Of a stretch of 64,000 nt of DNA, positions 28,224 through 37,546 are shown piece after piece (the first letter of the stretch is position 1; each line of letters opens with the position of its first letter). Location of the stretch: contig NZ_VEHL01000002.1 in NCBI RefSeq assembly GCF_007679965.1, positions 542,235 to 606,234 on the forward strand. The letters run 5' to 3'. This stretch comes from Bordetella genomosp. 13 (GTDB taxonomy: Bacteria > Pseudomonadota > Gammaproteobacteria > Burkholderiales > Burkholderiaceae_B). Below the pieces are notes generated by a model. It was given only the letters and a program-made list of their open reading frames with translations. It did not search any database and was not told the DNA's origin. The position numbers and the translations under genes were made by a program.

Positions 28224-29075
28224 TCAGCCCTCGGCCAGCAGCGCGGCGCGCAGCGCGACCAGCACCGGGGAGGGGTCCGGCCGCACGCCGTGCCAGATGT
28301 GGAAGCTTTCGGCGGCCTGGCCCACCAGCATGCCCAGGCCGTCGGCGCGGCGCGCGGCGCCGTCCGCCTCGGCCTGCCGCATGAAAGGCGTGGGGCGCGC
28401 GCCGTAGACCATGTCGTAGGCCATGGCGTCGGGGGCATACAGGCCGCCGGGCAGTTGCGGGGCGGCGTCCTGCAGGCCGCTGGCGGTGGCATTGATGACG
28501 ACGTTCCAGCCGCCGGGCGTGGCGGCCTGGTCCAGCCCGCCTGCGCTGACGCGCGCGGGGCCGGGCAGGGCGGCGGCGGCCCAGGCCCGCGCCAGCTCGT
28601 CGGCCCTGGCCTTGGTCCGGTTCACGATGTGGATGCGGGCGCAGCCCGCCTCGGCCAGCGGCTGCAGCACGCCGCGCGCCGCGCCGCCCGCGCCGACCAG
28701 CAGCACGCGCGCGTCGCGCAGGGCGACGCCCAGCCGCGCCAGGTCGCTGACCAGGCCCACGCCGTCGGTATTGTCGCCATGCCAGGCGCCTTCCTGCAGC
28801 CACAGGGTGTTGACCGCGCCCGCCAGCTTCGCGCGCGCCGAGACACGCTCGCCGGCCAGGGCCCAGGCTTCCTGCTTGAAGGGCACGGTCACGTTCAGTC
28901 CCAGGCCGGCGGCTTCGCGGAAGGCCTGCACCGTTGGCGCGAACCCGTCCAGCGGCGCCAGCAGGCGCTCGTACTGCAGCGGCCGGCCGGTCTGCGTCGA
29001 GAACATCGCGTGGATTTGCGGCGAACGGCTGTGGGCGATGGGATTGCCGATGACGGCGTAGCGGGGAAGGGTCAT
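28224..29075 (-). CDS. aroE: Shikimate dehydrogenase (NADP+)
   Basis: A 283-residue enzyme that reduces 3-dehydroshikimate to shikimate. Seen: IGNPIAHSRSPQIHAMF near the start with the substrate serines, LNVTVPFKQEA with the catalytic lysine near residue 65, GDNTDGVGLVSDL with the catalytic aspartate, and the NADP-binding VGAGGAARGVLQPL, then VNRTKARADELA. The ATG at 29075 has ACGGAG eight bases upstream, and this ribosome site is the last part of a 60-bp repeat array. Together with aroQ (35031) two steps of the shikimate pathway lie in the window. Confidence 0.96.
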   Translation of the reverse strand: MTLPRYAVIGNPIAHSRSPQIHAMFSTQTGRPLQYERLLAPLDGFAPTVQAFREAAGLGLNVTVPFKQEAWALAGERVSARAKLAGAVNTLWLQEGAWHGDNTDGVGLVSDLARLGVALRDARVLLVGAGGAARGVLQPLAEAGCARIHIVNRTKARADELARAWAAAALPGPARVSAGGLDQAATPGGWNVVINATASGLQDAAPQLPGGLYAPDAMAYDMVYGARPTPFMRQAEADGAARRADGLGMLVGQAAESFHIWHGVRPDPSPVLVALRAALLAEG

Positions 29076-29314
29076 GGTGTAGCTCCGTGCTGCGCACTTC
29101 GGCATTCGCCCTTGAGGCGGCTCGGCGGGTTTATCGAGAGGCCTGCGTGCTGCGCACTTCGGCATTCGCCCTCGAGGCGGCTCGGCGGGTTTATCGAGAG
29201 GCCTGCGTGCTGCGCACTTCGGCATTCGCCCTTGAGGCGGCTCGGCGGGCGTATCGGGAAGCCTGCGTGCTGCGCACTTCGGCATTCACCCTTGAGGCGG
29301 CTCGGCGGGCTCAT
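29072..29314 (-). CDS. Repeat-encoded 80-residue ORF between tonB-like and aroE genes
   Basis: An open frame made almost entirely of the 60-bp tandem repeat. Because 60 is a multiple of three, each unit gives the same 20 residues (PPSRLKGECRSAQHAGLSIN, with variations). Its ATG overlaps the stop of the TonB-family gene and its TGA overlaps the aroE ATG. The peptide is Arg/Ser-rich with one cysteine per unit and no recognised domain. It is likely a by-product of the repeat, but its exact fit between the two cistrons suggests that ribosomes pass through it. Confidence 0.35.
   Translation of the reverse strand: MSPPSRLKGECRSAQHAGFPIRPPSRLKGECRSAQHAGLSINPPSRLEGECRSAQHAGLSINPPSRLKGECRSAQHGATP
29087..29314 (-). 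repeat. Tandem 60-bp intercistronic repeat, about 3.8 copies
   Basis: Units lie at 29087-29146, 29147-29206, 29207-29266 and a partial one to 29314. They differ by only a few bases. A single related copy (about 85 percent identical over 48 bases) is at 32931-32978 between mpl and yqiA. Read on the minus strand, an element starts with ATGAGCC, overlapping the upstream stop, and the final unit ends in CAGCACGGAG, which supplies the ribosome site of aroE. There are no unique spacers, so it is not a CRISPR array. Confidence 0.9.
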
Positions 29315-30207
29315 GGCACAGAAGTCTCCAGCGTGTCGTTCACGAAATGCCAGGTCCGGGTGATGACCAGCTCGTCGGTGTCGCGCGCCAGTTCGGGCGG
29401 GAAGGGGGCGAAGGGGGCGGCCATCTGGACGATGCGGCGCGCCGCCTGGTTCAGCACGGCATGCGGCGAAGGCCGGTCGATGTCGAACCCCGCCAGGCTG
29501 CCGTCGGCGCGCACCGTCACGGTGATGCGCAGCTTGCCGTAGATCCGGCCGCGCGCCTCGTCGGGATAGTGCTGCGTGCCGACCGACTCGACGCGGCGGC
29601 TCCAGCCGTCCAGGTAGGCAGCGTAGCGCGAGGCCGCGGCCGAGGGCGCCACGTACGCGCGGCGCGGCTGGGCGTTGTATTCATGGACGCGCTCGGACAG
29701 CGCGGCGATGCGGGCGTTCTGCACGATGCCGGGCTGCTGGGCGCTATCGTCGCCGGCCTCGGCGATCTCTGGCCACGGATGCATGGGCTGGCGCTCCGCG
29801 CCAGTGTGCTGCTGCGATTCCAGCTGGGTCAGCAGCCGCGTCTGCTCGGCTTCCAACTGAAGTTGCCGCTGGCGCATGGCCTGCAGCACGATGGTCTGGG
29901 CCGATTCGCCGGTGCGCGGCAGCGGCGATTGCGCCATGCCGCTGTCGGCGTCGCCGCCGCCGTCGACCTGCTGTTGCGCCAGCGCTTGGGCCTGCACGGG
30001 CGCGGTCTCGGTCCTGGCATTGACCAGCACCACCTCGAGCGACTGCGCGGGCGCCCGCGCCGAGGCCCCGGGGCCGAAGCGCCAGGCAAGCACGCCGGCG
30101 TGCACCAGCAGCGAGATCGCCAGGCCGACCAGCAGGTAATGCTGCGCCGGGGCGCTCAGCCAGTGCCGGAAACGACCGGAAGAGGGGGAGGGAGCGGACG
30201 ATTGCAC
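29311..30207 (-). CDS. TonB-family energy transducer protein
   Basis: A 298-residue envelope protein. A single N-terminal helix ([20 protein letters not shown]) near residues 23-42 anchors it in the inner membrane. A long, Gln/Ala-rich periplasmic linker with a helical stretch (MRQRQLQLEAEQTRLLTQLE) follows. The C-terminal TonB domain contains QHYPDEARGRIYGKLRITVT and the terminal strand FAPFPPELARDTDELVIT. It would pass proton-motive force to outer-membrane receptors, but ExbB/ExbD are not adjacent, so it may be a dedicated or orphan TonB. The stop overlaps the first repeat-derived ATG. Confidence 0.88.
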   Translation of the reverse strand: MQSSAPSPSSGRFRHWLSAPAQHYLLVGLAISLLVHAGVLAWRFGPGASARAPAQSLEVVLVNARTETAPVQAQALAQQQVDGGGDADSGMAQSPLPRTGESAQTIVLQAMRQRQLQLEAEQTRLLTQLESQQHTGAERQPMHPWPEIAEAGDDSAQQPGIVQNARIAALSERVHEYNAQPRRAYVAPSAAASRYAAYLDGWSRRVESVGTQHYPDEARGRIYGKLRITVTVRADGSLAGFDIDRPSPHAVLNQAARRIVQMAAPFAPFPPELARDTDELVITRTWHFVNDTLETSVP

Positions 30208-30341
30208 GAGGGCATTTTAGGGCAGTTGGCAAGATCCGCCGGATTCGGGGCGGGGCCTTTGCCTGCCGTCCGGCGGATCGCCCCACCATGACCGCCGCGC
30301 CATGGAAAAGGGCGGCCGGGGCCGCCCTGGGTCTGGGCTGG

Positions 30342-32225
30342 TCAGGCCGCCGGACCTACGTACCGGCAGTCCAGTTCCAGCGCCAGTTCGTCGCGGCCCA
30401 GGATGTCGATCTCGACCGCGGCGCCGCGCTCCAGCTCGGGCAGACCGCCCACCTTGGTGACCAGCGGCGCATTGGCCAGGCGCACCAGGTCGTCGCGCAG
30501 GACGTTCGCCGTCACGCGCGTCAGGCCCTGCTGCTTGATCCAGCGCAAGCACCAGTAGCGCTCCATGGCGCCCTGGAACTCGGACCAGGCTGCGTACTGC
30601 GCGTCGAACGCGCCGATGATGGCGAACAGGTCGGCGTCGCGCGGCTTGAAGGGCGCCACCAGGCGCGCGGACACGCCGTTATCCACCGCCGCGATCAGCT
30701 GCCACTGGTTGACCAGGTCGACGTAGCGGCGCAGCGGCGACGTGCTCCACGCGTACTGCGGCACGCCGATGGCCTCGTGCGGCAGGGCCTGGGTGCTCAT
30801 GCGCACGCGGCCGGCCTGTTGCGAACGGTAGATGCCCGGCACGCCGTGCTGGTTCAGCAGGCCGCCCCACAGGTTGTTGGCCAGGATCATGTACTCGGCC
30901 ACCATGCGGTCCAGCGGTGCGTTGCGCTGGCGCGGCACCAGGCGCACCGGGGTGTCCGGATCGTCGGGATTGCCGTCCAGGTAGAAGCTGTACTCGACGC
31001 GGGAGTTGTTCTCGGGCTTGCCGCGCGCCTCGTCGCGCTTGGCCGACAGGGCCTGTGCCAGGCGCCACAGCGGCCGCAACCAGTGTGCGTAGGGCAGCTC
31101 GGCCTGCGGATCGTCCAGCGCGGCTTCGGTGACCTGCGTGTCCAGCTGATTGTGGCGCAGGTTCTCGCGCACCACGATGCGCTCCAGGCGCGTCTCGGAC
31201 TCGATGATCTCACCGGTGGCGGGATCGGCCGTCACGTATAGCGACAGCGCCGGCACCGCGCGGCCCGCGTCCAGCGAGAACGCCTGGATCACGTTGTCGG
31301 GCTGCATCGGGATCTTGTCGCCGGGCATGTATACGGTGGACAGGCGCGCGCGTGCCAGCTTGTCCAGCTCGCTGTCGCGCGTCACCGCCAGGCCGGGCGC
31401 GGCCACGTGCACGCCCACGCGCACGCGGCCGTCGGGCAGTTCGGCCACGGACAGGGCGTCGTCGATCTCGGTGGTGGTGACGTCGTCCACCGAATAGATC
31501 TCGGCCTCGGACAGCGGCAGTTCACGTTCGATGGCCGGCACTTCCACGTCGGGGAAGCCCGTGCCGCGCGGAAAATGCACGGCGAGGAAGCGGCGCTTGT
31601 GCAGGGCCAGGGCATGGGGCCACGCGCCCAGTTCCAGCAGCAGGCGGTCCGGCGTCTTGTGCAGGCGCGTGCAGGCGGCGTCCAGCGCCTTCCAGGCCTG
31701 CGTGTTCTTGTCTGGACGCACCAGCAGCGACTCTGCGGCCTGCGCGATGACCTCGGGCAGCTTGCCCTCGGCCATTTCGTCGACCCACTGCTGCTGCTGC
31801 TCGGCCTGCAGGCGCTTCTTCTCCAGCGCCGCCAGCGCGGCCGCCAGGATGTCCGGCGGGGCGGGGCGGTAGCGCCCGGTGCCGCGCCGATGGAAATAGG
31901 CTGGCGCGCCGTGCAGGCGCATCAACAGCGCGGCGTGCTCGACCGGGGTGGGCGCATGGCCGAAGTAGTCGGCGCCCAGCGTGGGGGCGTCGAACTCTTC
32001 CTGAGGCGCGCATTCCCAGAGGAACTGCAGATCGATGTCCTCGGCCGCGGCAGCCGCCTGTGCCAGCAGCGCCGCGGGGTCGGGCGACGCGAAGGTGAAC
32101 AGCGTGCTGTTGCGCTTGATCTTGCTGCGCTTGCCGGAGTCGGACTCTATCTGAAGCGTGGCGTCCGCCTCGGACATGATGTTGGCTGCCTTGAAGCCGC
32201 CGTCATCTTCGAAAAACACGTACAT
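30342..32225 (-). CDS. RNB-domain ribonuclease (RNase II/R family)
   Basis: A 627-residue exoribonuclease-like protein. The N-terminal 200 residues include a helical stretch and a domain unlike the usual cold-shock pair of RNase R. The RNB domain begins near residue 240 with YSVDDVTTTEIDDALSVAEL, which keeps the acidic cluster that binds the catalytic magnesium. It continues with VGVHVAAPGL and STVYMPGDKIPMQPDN, and later STSPLRRYVDLVNQWQL. Shorter than RNase R and without a clear S1 domain beyond a short C-terminal barrel, it is nearer to RNase II-like proteins of Burkholderiales. It starts MYVFFEDDGGF. Confidence 0.88.
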   Translation of the reverse strand: MYVFFEDDGGFKAANIMSEADATLQIESDSGKRSKIKRNSTLFTFASPDPAALLAQAAAAAEDIDLQFLWECAPQEEFDAPTLGADYFGHAPTPVEHAALLMRLHGAPAYFHRRGTGRYRPAPPDILAAALAALEKKRLQAEQQQQWVDEMAEGKLPEVIAQAAESLLVRPDKNTQAWKALDAACTRLHKTPDRLLLELGAWPHALALHKRRFLAVHFPRGTGFPDVEVPAIERELPLSEAEIYSVDDVTTTEIDDALSVAELPDGRVRVGVHVAAPGLAVTRDSELDKLARARLSTVYMPGDKIPMQPDNVIQAFSLDAGRAVPALSLYVTADPATGEIIESETRLERIVVRENLRHNQLDTQVTEAALDDPQAELPYAHWLRPLWRLAQALSAKRDEARGKPENNSRVEYSFYLDGNPDDPDTPVRLVPRQRNAPLDRMVAEYMILANNLWGGLLNQHGVPGIYRSQQAGRVRMSTQALPHEAIGVPQYAWSTSPLRRYVDLVNQWQLIAAVDNGVSARLVAPFKPRDADLFAIIGAFDAQYAAWSEFQGAMERYWCLRWIKQQGLTRVTANVLRDDLVRLANAPLVTKVGGLPELERGAAVEIDILGRDELALELDCRYVGPAA

Positions 32226-32297
32226 ATTTGCGATCGATCCATCTGGCGCCGTCGGGCGCGCCGCCGGCAGGTCGAAGCCCGCCGTCGGCAGTAGGTC

Positions 32298-32918
32298 TTA
32301 GTGTGATGTGCAGGCGCCCAGCGCGAATTCCAGCACCTCGGGCAGCCATTGCGCGAAATCGGACAGGCCATGGTCGCTGCCCTGGACGATGCGTTGCCGG
32401 CAGCCGGCATAGCGGTCGCGCATTTCGCGCCAGTCGAGCACTTCGTCGCCGGTGGCGGCCACCAGGAAATAGCGCTCGAGGTGGCTGAGGATGGGCACCT
32501 CCATGTCCGCCAGCTCCTGTACGTACTGCGGCAGGAACACGAACGGCGCGTCCGAATGATACATGCGATGCTCGCCCACCTGGGTGGCGAGATCGCGCGC
32601 CGCGTGCACGGCGGGATTCAGCAGCACGGCCCGGCAGCCCAGGCGCTCGGCCAGCCAGGTGGCGTAGTAGCCGCCCAGCGACGAGCCCACCACGGTCAGG
32701 TGGCGCGGCCCGGGCAGGTGCTGCAATTGCCGCTGGGCGATGCCCAGGATCAGCTCGCCCGCCTCGCGCGGGCTGGCGGGCAGCTGCGGGCAGGCCCAGG
32801 CCCGCGACAGGCCGCGCTCGGCCACGGCCTGTTCCATCAGCCGCGCCTTGAATGACGCGGGCGCCGACCGGAACCCGTGCAGATAGAGAATGGCGTGTGC
32901 GGGCATGGAAGCGCTCAT
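32298..32918 (-). CDS. YqiA/YcfP-family esterase
   Basis: A 206-residue alpha/beta hydrolase. LYLHGFRSAPASFKA near the start is the oxyanion-hole strand. VVGSSLGGYYATWLAER near residue 78 holds the nucleophile serine, and the QGSDHGLSDF segment near the end has the catalytic histidine. The ATG at 32918 has GGAGG eight bases upstream. An in-frame ATG 20 codons earlier (32978) would add a repeat-encoded peptide, MSQPGRPKGEYRRAQHGGSP, and is considered less likely. Physiological substrate unknown. Confidence 0.88.
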   Translation of the reverse strand: MSASMPAHAILYLHGFRSAPASFKARLMEQAVAERGLSRAWACPQLPASPREAGELILGIAQRQLQHLPGPRHLTVVGSSLGGYYATWLAERLGCRAVLLNPAVHAARDLATQVGEHRMYHSDAPFVFLPQYVQELADMEVPILSHLERYFLVAATGDEVLDWREMRDRYAGCRQRIVQGSDHGLSDFAQWLPEVLEFALGACTSH

Positions 32919-32922
32919 TGGA

Positions 32923-34356
32923 CTACCTCCGTGCTGCGCACGCCGGTATTCGCCCTTGGGACGGCCCGGCTGGCTCATGGGCCAGGGCGTCCAGCAGCTT
33001 GCCGTGCACGCCGCCGAAGCCGCCGTTGCTCATCACCACGACGTGGTCGCCCGGCCGGGCGGCGGACGAGACCGCCGCCACCAGGGCGTTCAGGTCGTCG
33101 AAGCTGGCGGCGCGTTCGCCCAGCGGGGCCAGCACGGCGGCCGGGTCCCAGCCCAGCGCCTGCTTGCCCTCCTTGGCGCCGAAGCAGAACACCAGATCGG
33201 CCTGCCGCAGCGAACCGGGCAGGCGTTCGGCCATGGTGCCCAGCTTCATGGTGTTCGAGCGCGGCTCCAGCACCGCCAGGATGCGCGCCTGGCCCACCTG
33301 GCGGCGCAGGCCGTCCAGCGTGGTGGCGATGGCGGTGGGATGGTGAGCGAAGTCGTCGTAGACCTTCACGCCATTGGCCGTGCCGCGCAGCTCCATGCGG
33401 CGCTTCACGCCGCCGAAGCGCGACAGCGCGGCGATGCCGTCGGCCGCCGCGATGCCGGCATGCTCCGCCGCGGCCAGCGCCGCCAGGGCATTCATGCGGT
33501 TGTGCTCGCCGCCCAGCGTCCAGCGCACCGTGCCCAGCGCCTGGCCGCCGCGCAGCACCGCGAAGGCGCCGTCCGCGTCAGCGGGGCCGGCCTGCCAGGC
33601 ATCGGCCACGGCGGGGTCCGGCGCCGGGCCGAAACTTGCGACCTCCGACCAGCATCCGCGCGCCAGCACGCGGTCCAGCGCCTCGCTGCCGGTGGGTGCG
33701 ACGATGCGGCCGCTGGCGGGAATGGTGCGTACCAGGTGATGGAATTGCGTCTCGATGGCCGCCAGATCCGGAAAGATGTCCGCGTGATCGTATTCCAGGT
33801 TGTTCAGGATGGCGGTGCGTGGCCGGTAGTGCACGAACTTCGAGCGCTTGTCGAAGAACGCCGTGTCGTACTCGTCCGCTTCGATGACGAAGGCATCCAC
33901 CTGGGGATCGAAGCGCGCCGATACCTGCAGGTCGGGCGCGATGCCGCCGATCAGGAAGTTGGGGCGGCGGCCGTTGGCCTCGAGGATCCACGCCAGCATC
34001 GAACTGGTGGTGGTCTTGCCGTGCGTGCCCGCCACCGCCAGCACGTGCTGGCCCGGCAGGATGTGGTCGCCCAGCCATTGCGGGCCCGATACGTAGCGGG
34101 CACCGCTGTCGAGGATGGCTTCCATCAGCGGGTTGCCGCGGCTGACGACGTTGCCGATGACGAACAGGTCGGGCTCGAGCGCCAACTGGTCGGCGCCGAA
34201 GCCTTCGATCAGTTCGATGCCCTGTTCGGACAGCTGGGTGCTCATGGGGGGATAGACACCGGCGTCGCAGCCCGTGACCTTGTGGCCGGCCGCGCGCGCG
34301 ATCAGCGCCAGCCCGCCCATGAACGTGCCGCAAATACCAAGAATGTGCAGATGCAT
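32923..34356 (-). CDS. mpl: UDP-N-acetylmuramate:L-alanyl-gamma-D-glutamyl-meso-diaminopimelate ligase
   Basis: A 477-residue Mur-ligase family enzyme that reattaches recycled tripeptide to UDP-MurNAc in peptidoglycan recycling. HILGICGTFMGGLALIARAA opens the UDP-binding domain. The ATP loop is AVAGTHGKTTTSSMLAWILE near residue 110. The central GEHNRMNALAALAAAEHAGI and the C-terminal VYDDFAHHPTAIATTLDGLR are typical of Mpl. The last 18 residues or so come from the repeat element at the 3' junction and are probably not part of the ancestral protein. The ATG at 34356 has GGAGATC upstream. Confidence 0.94.
   Translation of the reverse strand: MHLHILGICGTFMGGLALIARAAGHKVTGCDAGVYPPMSTQLSEQGIELIEGFGADQLALEPDLFVIGNVVSRGNPLMEAILDSGARYVSGPQWLGDHILPGQHVLAVAGTHGKTTTSSMLAWILEANGRRPNFLIGGIAPDLQVSARFDPQVDAFVIEADEYDTAFFDKRSKFVHYRPRTAILNNLEYDHADIFPDLAAIETQFHHLVRTIPASGRIVAPTGSEALDRVLARGCWSEVASFGPAPDPAVADAWQAGPADADGAFAVLRGGQALGTVRWTLGGEHNRMNALAALAAAEHAGIAAADGIAALSRFGGVKRRMELRGTANGVKVYDDFAHHPTAIATTLDGLRRQVGQARILAVLEPRSNTMKLGTMAERLPGSLRQADLVFCFGAKEGKQALGWDPAAVLAPLGERAASFDDLNALVAAVSSAARPGDHVVVMSNGGFGGVHGKLLDALAHEPAGPSQGRIPACAARR
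32931..32978 (-). repeat. Single copy of the intercistronic repeat at the mpl-yqiA junction
   Basis: This 48-bp copy resembles the 60-bp units at 29087-29314 (seven mismatches by eye). It is read in two frames. The mpl gene runs through it, so Mpl ends in a tail AHEPAGPSQGRIPACAARR. A second frame starting at its ATG (32978) is open into yqiA. Its distal end carries the GGAGG ribosome site of yqiA. Confidence 0.8.
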
Positions 34357-34428
34357 GGGAGATCTCCTGGCGGCATTGTAGAGGCTGCCGCGTTCCCCCG
34401 CGGAGCGCTTGCGGTTATGATTCGGCCC

Positions 34429-34947
34429 ATGAATCGCCGTCTCTTCCTGCACGCGGGCGCCGCCACGGCCATGGCCGTGGCCTATGCGCATCGCGTGCAC
34501 GCCGCCCAGGATTCCGCCGTATCGCCCGACGCGGTCAAGGCCCTGTCCGACATGGCCCTGCCTGACCTCGACGGCCGGGCACACAAGCTGTCCGACTGGC
34601 GCGGCCGCCCCATGGTGGTCAACTTCTGGGCAACCTGGTGCGCGCCTTGCGTAAAAGAGATGCCCGAGCTCGATGCCATGCAGAAAAGCCATCCCAAGGT
34701 GCAATTCATCGGAATCGGCGTGGATAACGCGGACAACATCCGTAAATTCCTCGCCAGGGTTCCGGTCTCCTATCCCTTGGTGGTCATGGGCACCGGCGCC
34801 ATCGATACCCTGCGCAAGCTGGGTAATCCCGCCGGCGGCCTGCCGTTTACGCTGGTTTTCAATGCAGATGGCACCGTGAACCGCAAAATCCTCGGGCAGA
34901 TCGACGCGGCCGATCTTGGGCGCACGGTGGCGGGCCTGGCGGCCTGA
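34429..34947 (+). CDS. TlpA-like thioredoxin-family protein
   Basis: A 172-residue periplasmic redoxin. The N-terminus (MNRRLFLHAGAATAMAVAYA) combines a twin arginine and a hydrophobic core, so export by the Tat route is possible. The redox motif is FWATWCAPCVKEMPEL with CAPC near residue 67. The cis-proline loop is GGLPFTLVFN. TlpA/ResA proteins reduce haem-binding cysteines during cytochrome c maturation or other periplasmic disulfides. It diverges from mpl and lies 83 bases upstream of aroQ. Confidence 0.92.
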   Translation: MNRRLFLHAGAATAMAVAYAHRVHAAQDSAVSPDAVKALSDMALPDLDGRAHKLSDWRGRPMVVNFWATWCAPCVKEMPELDAMQKSHPKVQFIGIGVDNADNIRKFLARVPVSYPLVVMGTGAIDTLRKLGNPAGGLPFTLVFNADGTVNRKILGQIDAADLGRTVAGLAA

Positions 34948-35030
34948 TGACGGGCAGCTTGCAACAATACGGCGATTTGGCGTAAAAAGTCGCTTTATCC
35001 ATACTTTTTGCCGACGTTCCTCGCAAATCC

Positions 35031-35465
35031 ATGGCGCGACGCATTCTCGTCCTGCACGGCCCCAACCTGAATCTGCTCGGCACGCGGGAACCCGGCATCT
35101 ATGGCAGCCGCACGCTGCCGCAGATCGATGCCGGCCTGGCGGCCGTCGCGGCGGATCTCAACGTGACGCTGGCGTCCTGGCAGAGCAACCACGAAGGGGC
35201 GCTGGTCGACCGCATCCAGGCGGCCGCGTCGGACGGCACGGATTTCATCATCATCAACGCCGGCGCCTACACGCACACCAGCGTGGCGATCCGCGACGCG
35301 CTGGCCGGGGTGGCGATTCCGTTCGTTGAAGTACATTTGTCCAACCTGTTCAAACGCGAGCCTTTCCGTCACCACTCGTACCTGTCCGACATCGCCGTCG
35401 GGCTGATCAGCGGCCTCGGGCCGGATGGCTACGAAGCCGCGCTGCGCTACGCGGCCCGGTACTGA
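35031..35465 (+). CDS. aroQ: Type II 3-dehydroquinate dehydratase
   Basis: A 144-residue enzyme that dehydrates 3-dehydroquinate in the shikimate pathway. Seen: [20 protein letters not shown] at the start with the catalytic tyrosine in the flexible lid, [49 protein letters not shown] with the catalytic histidine, and the terminal [18 protein letters not shown]. Dodecameric in the family. It heads the cluster with accB and accC, an arrangement common in proteobacteria. Confidence 0.97.
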   Translation: MARRILVLHGPNLNLLGTREPGIYGSRTLPQIDAGLAAVAADLNVTLASWQSNHEGALVDRIQAAASDGTDFIIINAGAYTHTSVAIRDALAGVAIPFVEVHLSNLFKREPFRHHSYLSDIAVGLISGLGPDGYEAALRYAARY

Positions 35466-35556
35466 CCGCGACGCACGTTTTTCCAATTTCCAGTACATGG
35501 CGCCGGCCCGCTCCGGGGGGCGCCGCCAACAAATTTAATCGGGAAGCAGCTTCATC

Positions 35557-36006
35557 ATGGACCTCCGAAAACTCAAGACCCTGATCGACCTGGTGGCGGA
35601 GTCGGGCATTGCCGAACTCGAGATCACCGAAGGCGAGGGCAAGGTTCGCATCGTCAAGTTCTCGCAGACCCTGCAACCCGTCGCCTACCACGCGCCCGAG
35701 GCCGTGGCTGCCGCGCCCGCCGCGGCAGCGCCTGCCGCCGCACCGGCCGCCGCCGCTGCCCCGGCCATCCAGGGCCACGTCGTCAAGGCGCCGATGGTCG
35801 GCACGTTCTACCGCTCGCCCAACCCCGGCGCCGCCCCGTTCATCGACGTGGGCCAGTCGGTCAAGGAAGGCGATCCGCTGTGCATCATCGAAGCGATGAA
35901 GCTGCTCAACGAGATCGAGGCCGACAAGGCCGGCGTCATCAAGGAAATCCTGGTCGAAAACGGCGAACCGGTCGAATACGGCCAGCCGCTGTTCGTCATT
36001 GGCTAG
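35557..36006 (+). CDS. accB: Biotin carboxyl carrier protein of acetyl-CoA carboxylase
   Basis: A 149-residue carrier. The N-terminal part ([20 protein letters not shown]) assembles with AccC, an Ala/Pro-rich hinge covers about residues 50-70, and the biotinyl domain includes the [14 protein letters not shown] motif with biotinyl Lys115. It carries CO2 from the biotin carboxylase to the carboxyltransferase in malonyl-CoA synthesis. It is followed by accC after 123 bases that contain a bridging 39-codon frame. Confidence 0.97.
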   Translation: MDLRKLKTLIDLVAESGIAELEITEGEGKVRIVKFSQTLQPVAYHAPEAVAAAPAAAAPAAAPAAAAAPAIQGHVVKAPMVGTFYRSPNPGAAPFIDVGQSVKEGDPLCIIEAMKLLNEIEADKAGVIKEILVENGEPVEYGQPLFVIG

Positions 36007-36126
36007 ATGAATCCCCTCCTGCGCGCGGCGCGCGTCCCTGCGGGGGCGGCGCTGCCGGAGCCGCGGCGCCCCAGAGGCGCCGGTTCCATGTGTCGCAGGT
36101 CGTGCGAAGCACGGTGGAGCAACTGA
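36007..36126 (+). CDS. 39-codon ORF between accB and accC
   Basis: The ATG directly abuts the accB stop and the TGA lies three bases before the accC ATG, so the frame fills the intercistronic gap. The peptide begins MNPLLRAARVPAGAAL and has no recognised domain. Its distal sequence GTGCGAAGCACGGTGGAG resembles the repeat end GTGCGCAGCACGGAGG found before yqiA and provides the probable ribosome site of accC. It may be a divergent member of the same intercistronic element family. Confidence 0.3.
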   Translation: MNPLLRAARVPAGAALPEPRRPRGAGSMCRRSCEARWSN

Positions 36127-36129
36127 TAT

Positions 36130-37476
<1,347 letters not shown>

Positions 37477-37546
37477 CGCGGGCAGGCGGGGCCACCCTGT
37501 GCGGGTGGCCCTGCTGCTTTAACCGAATCACCAACAGGCTTCCACC

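Noticed and set aside
29087..29314. Tandem repeats considered as a CRISPR array
   Set aside because: The units are contiguous 60-mers without unique spacers, and no cas genes are present.
29087..29542. Plus-strand repeat ORF reading LRTSAFALEAARRVYREA units
   Set aside because: It runs into the antisense of the TonB-family gene and lacks a start with ribosome site. The minus-strand frame fits the operon.
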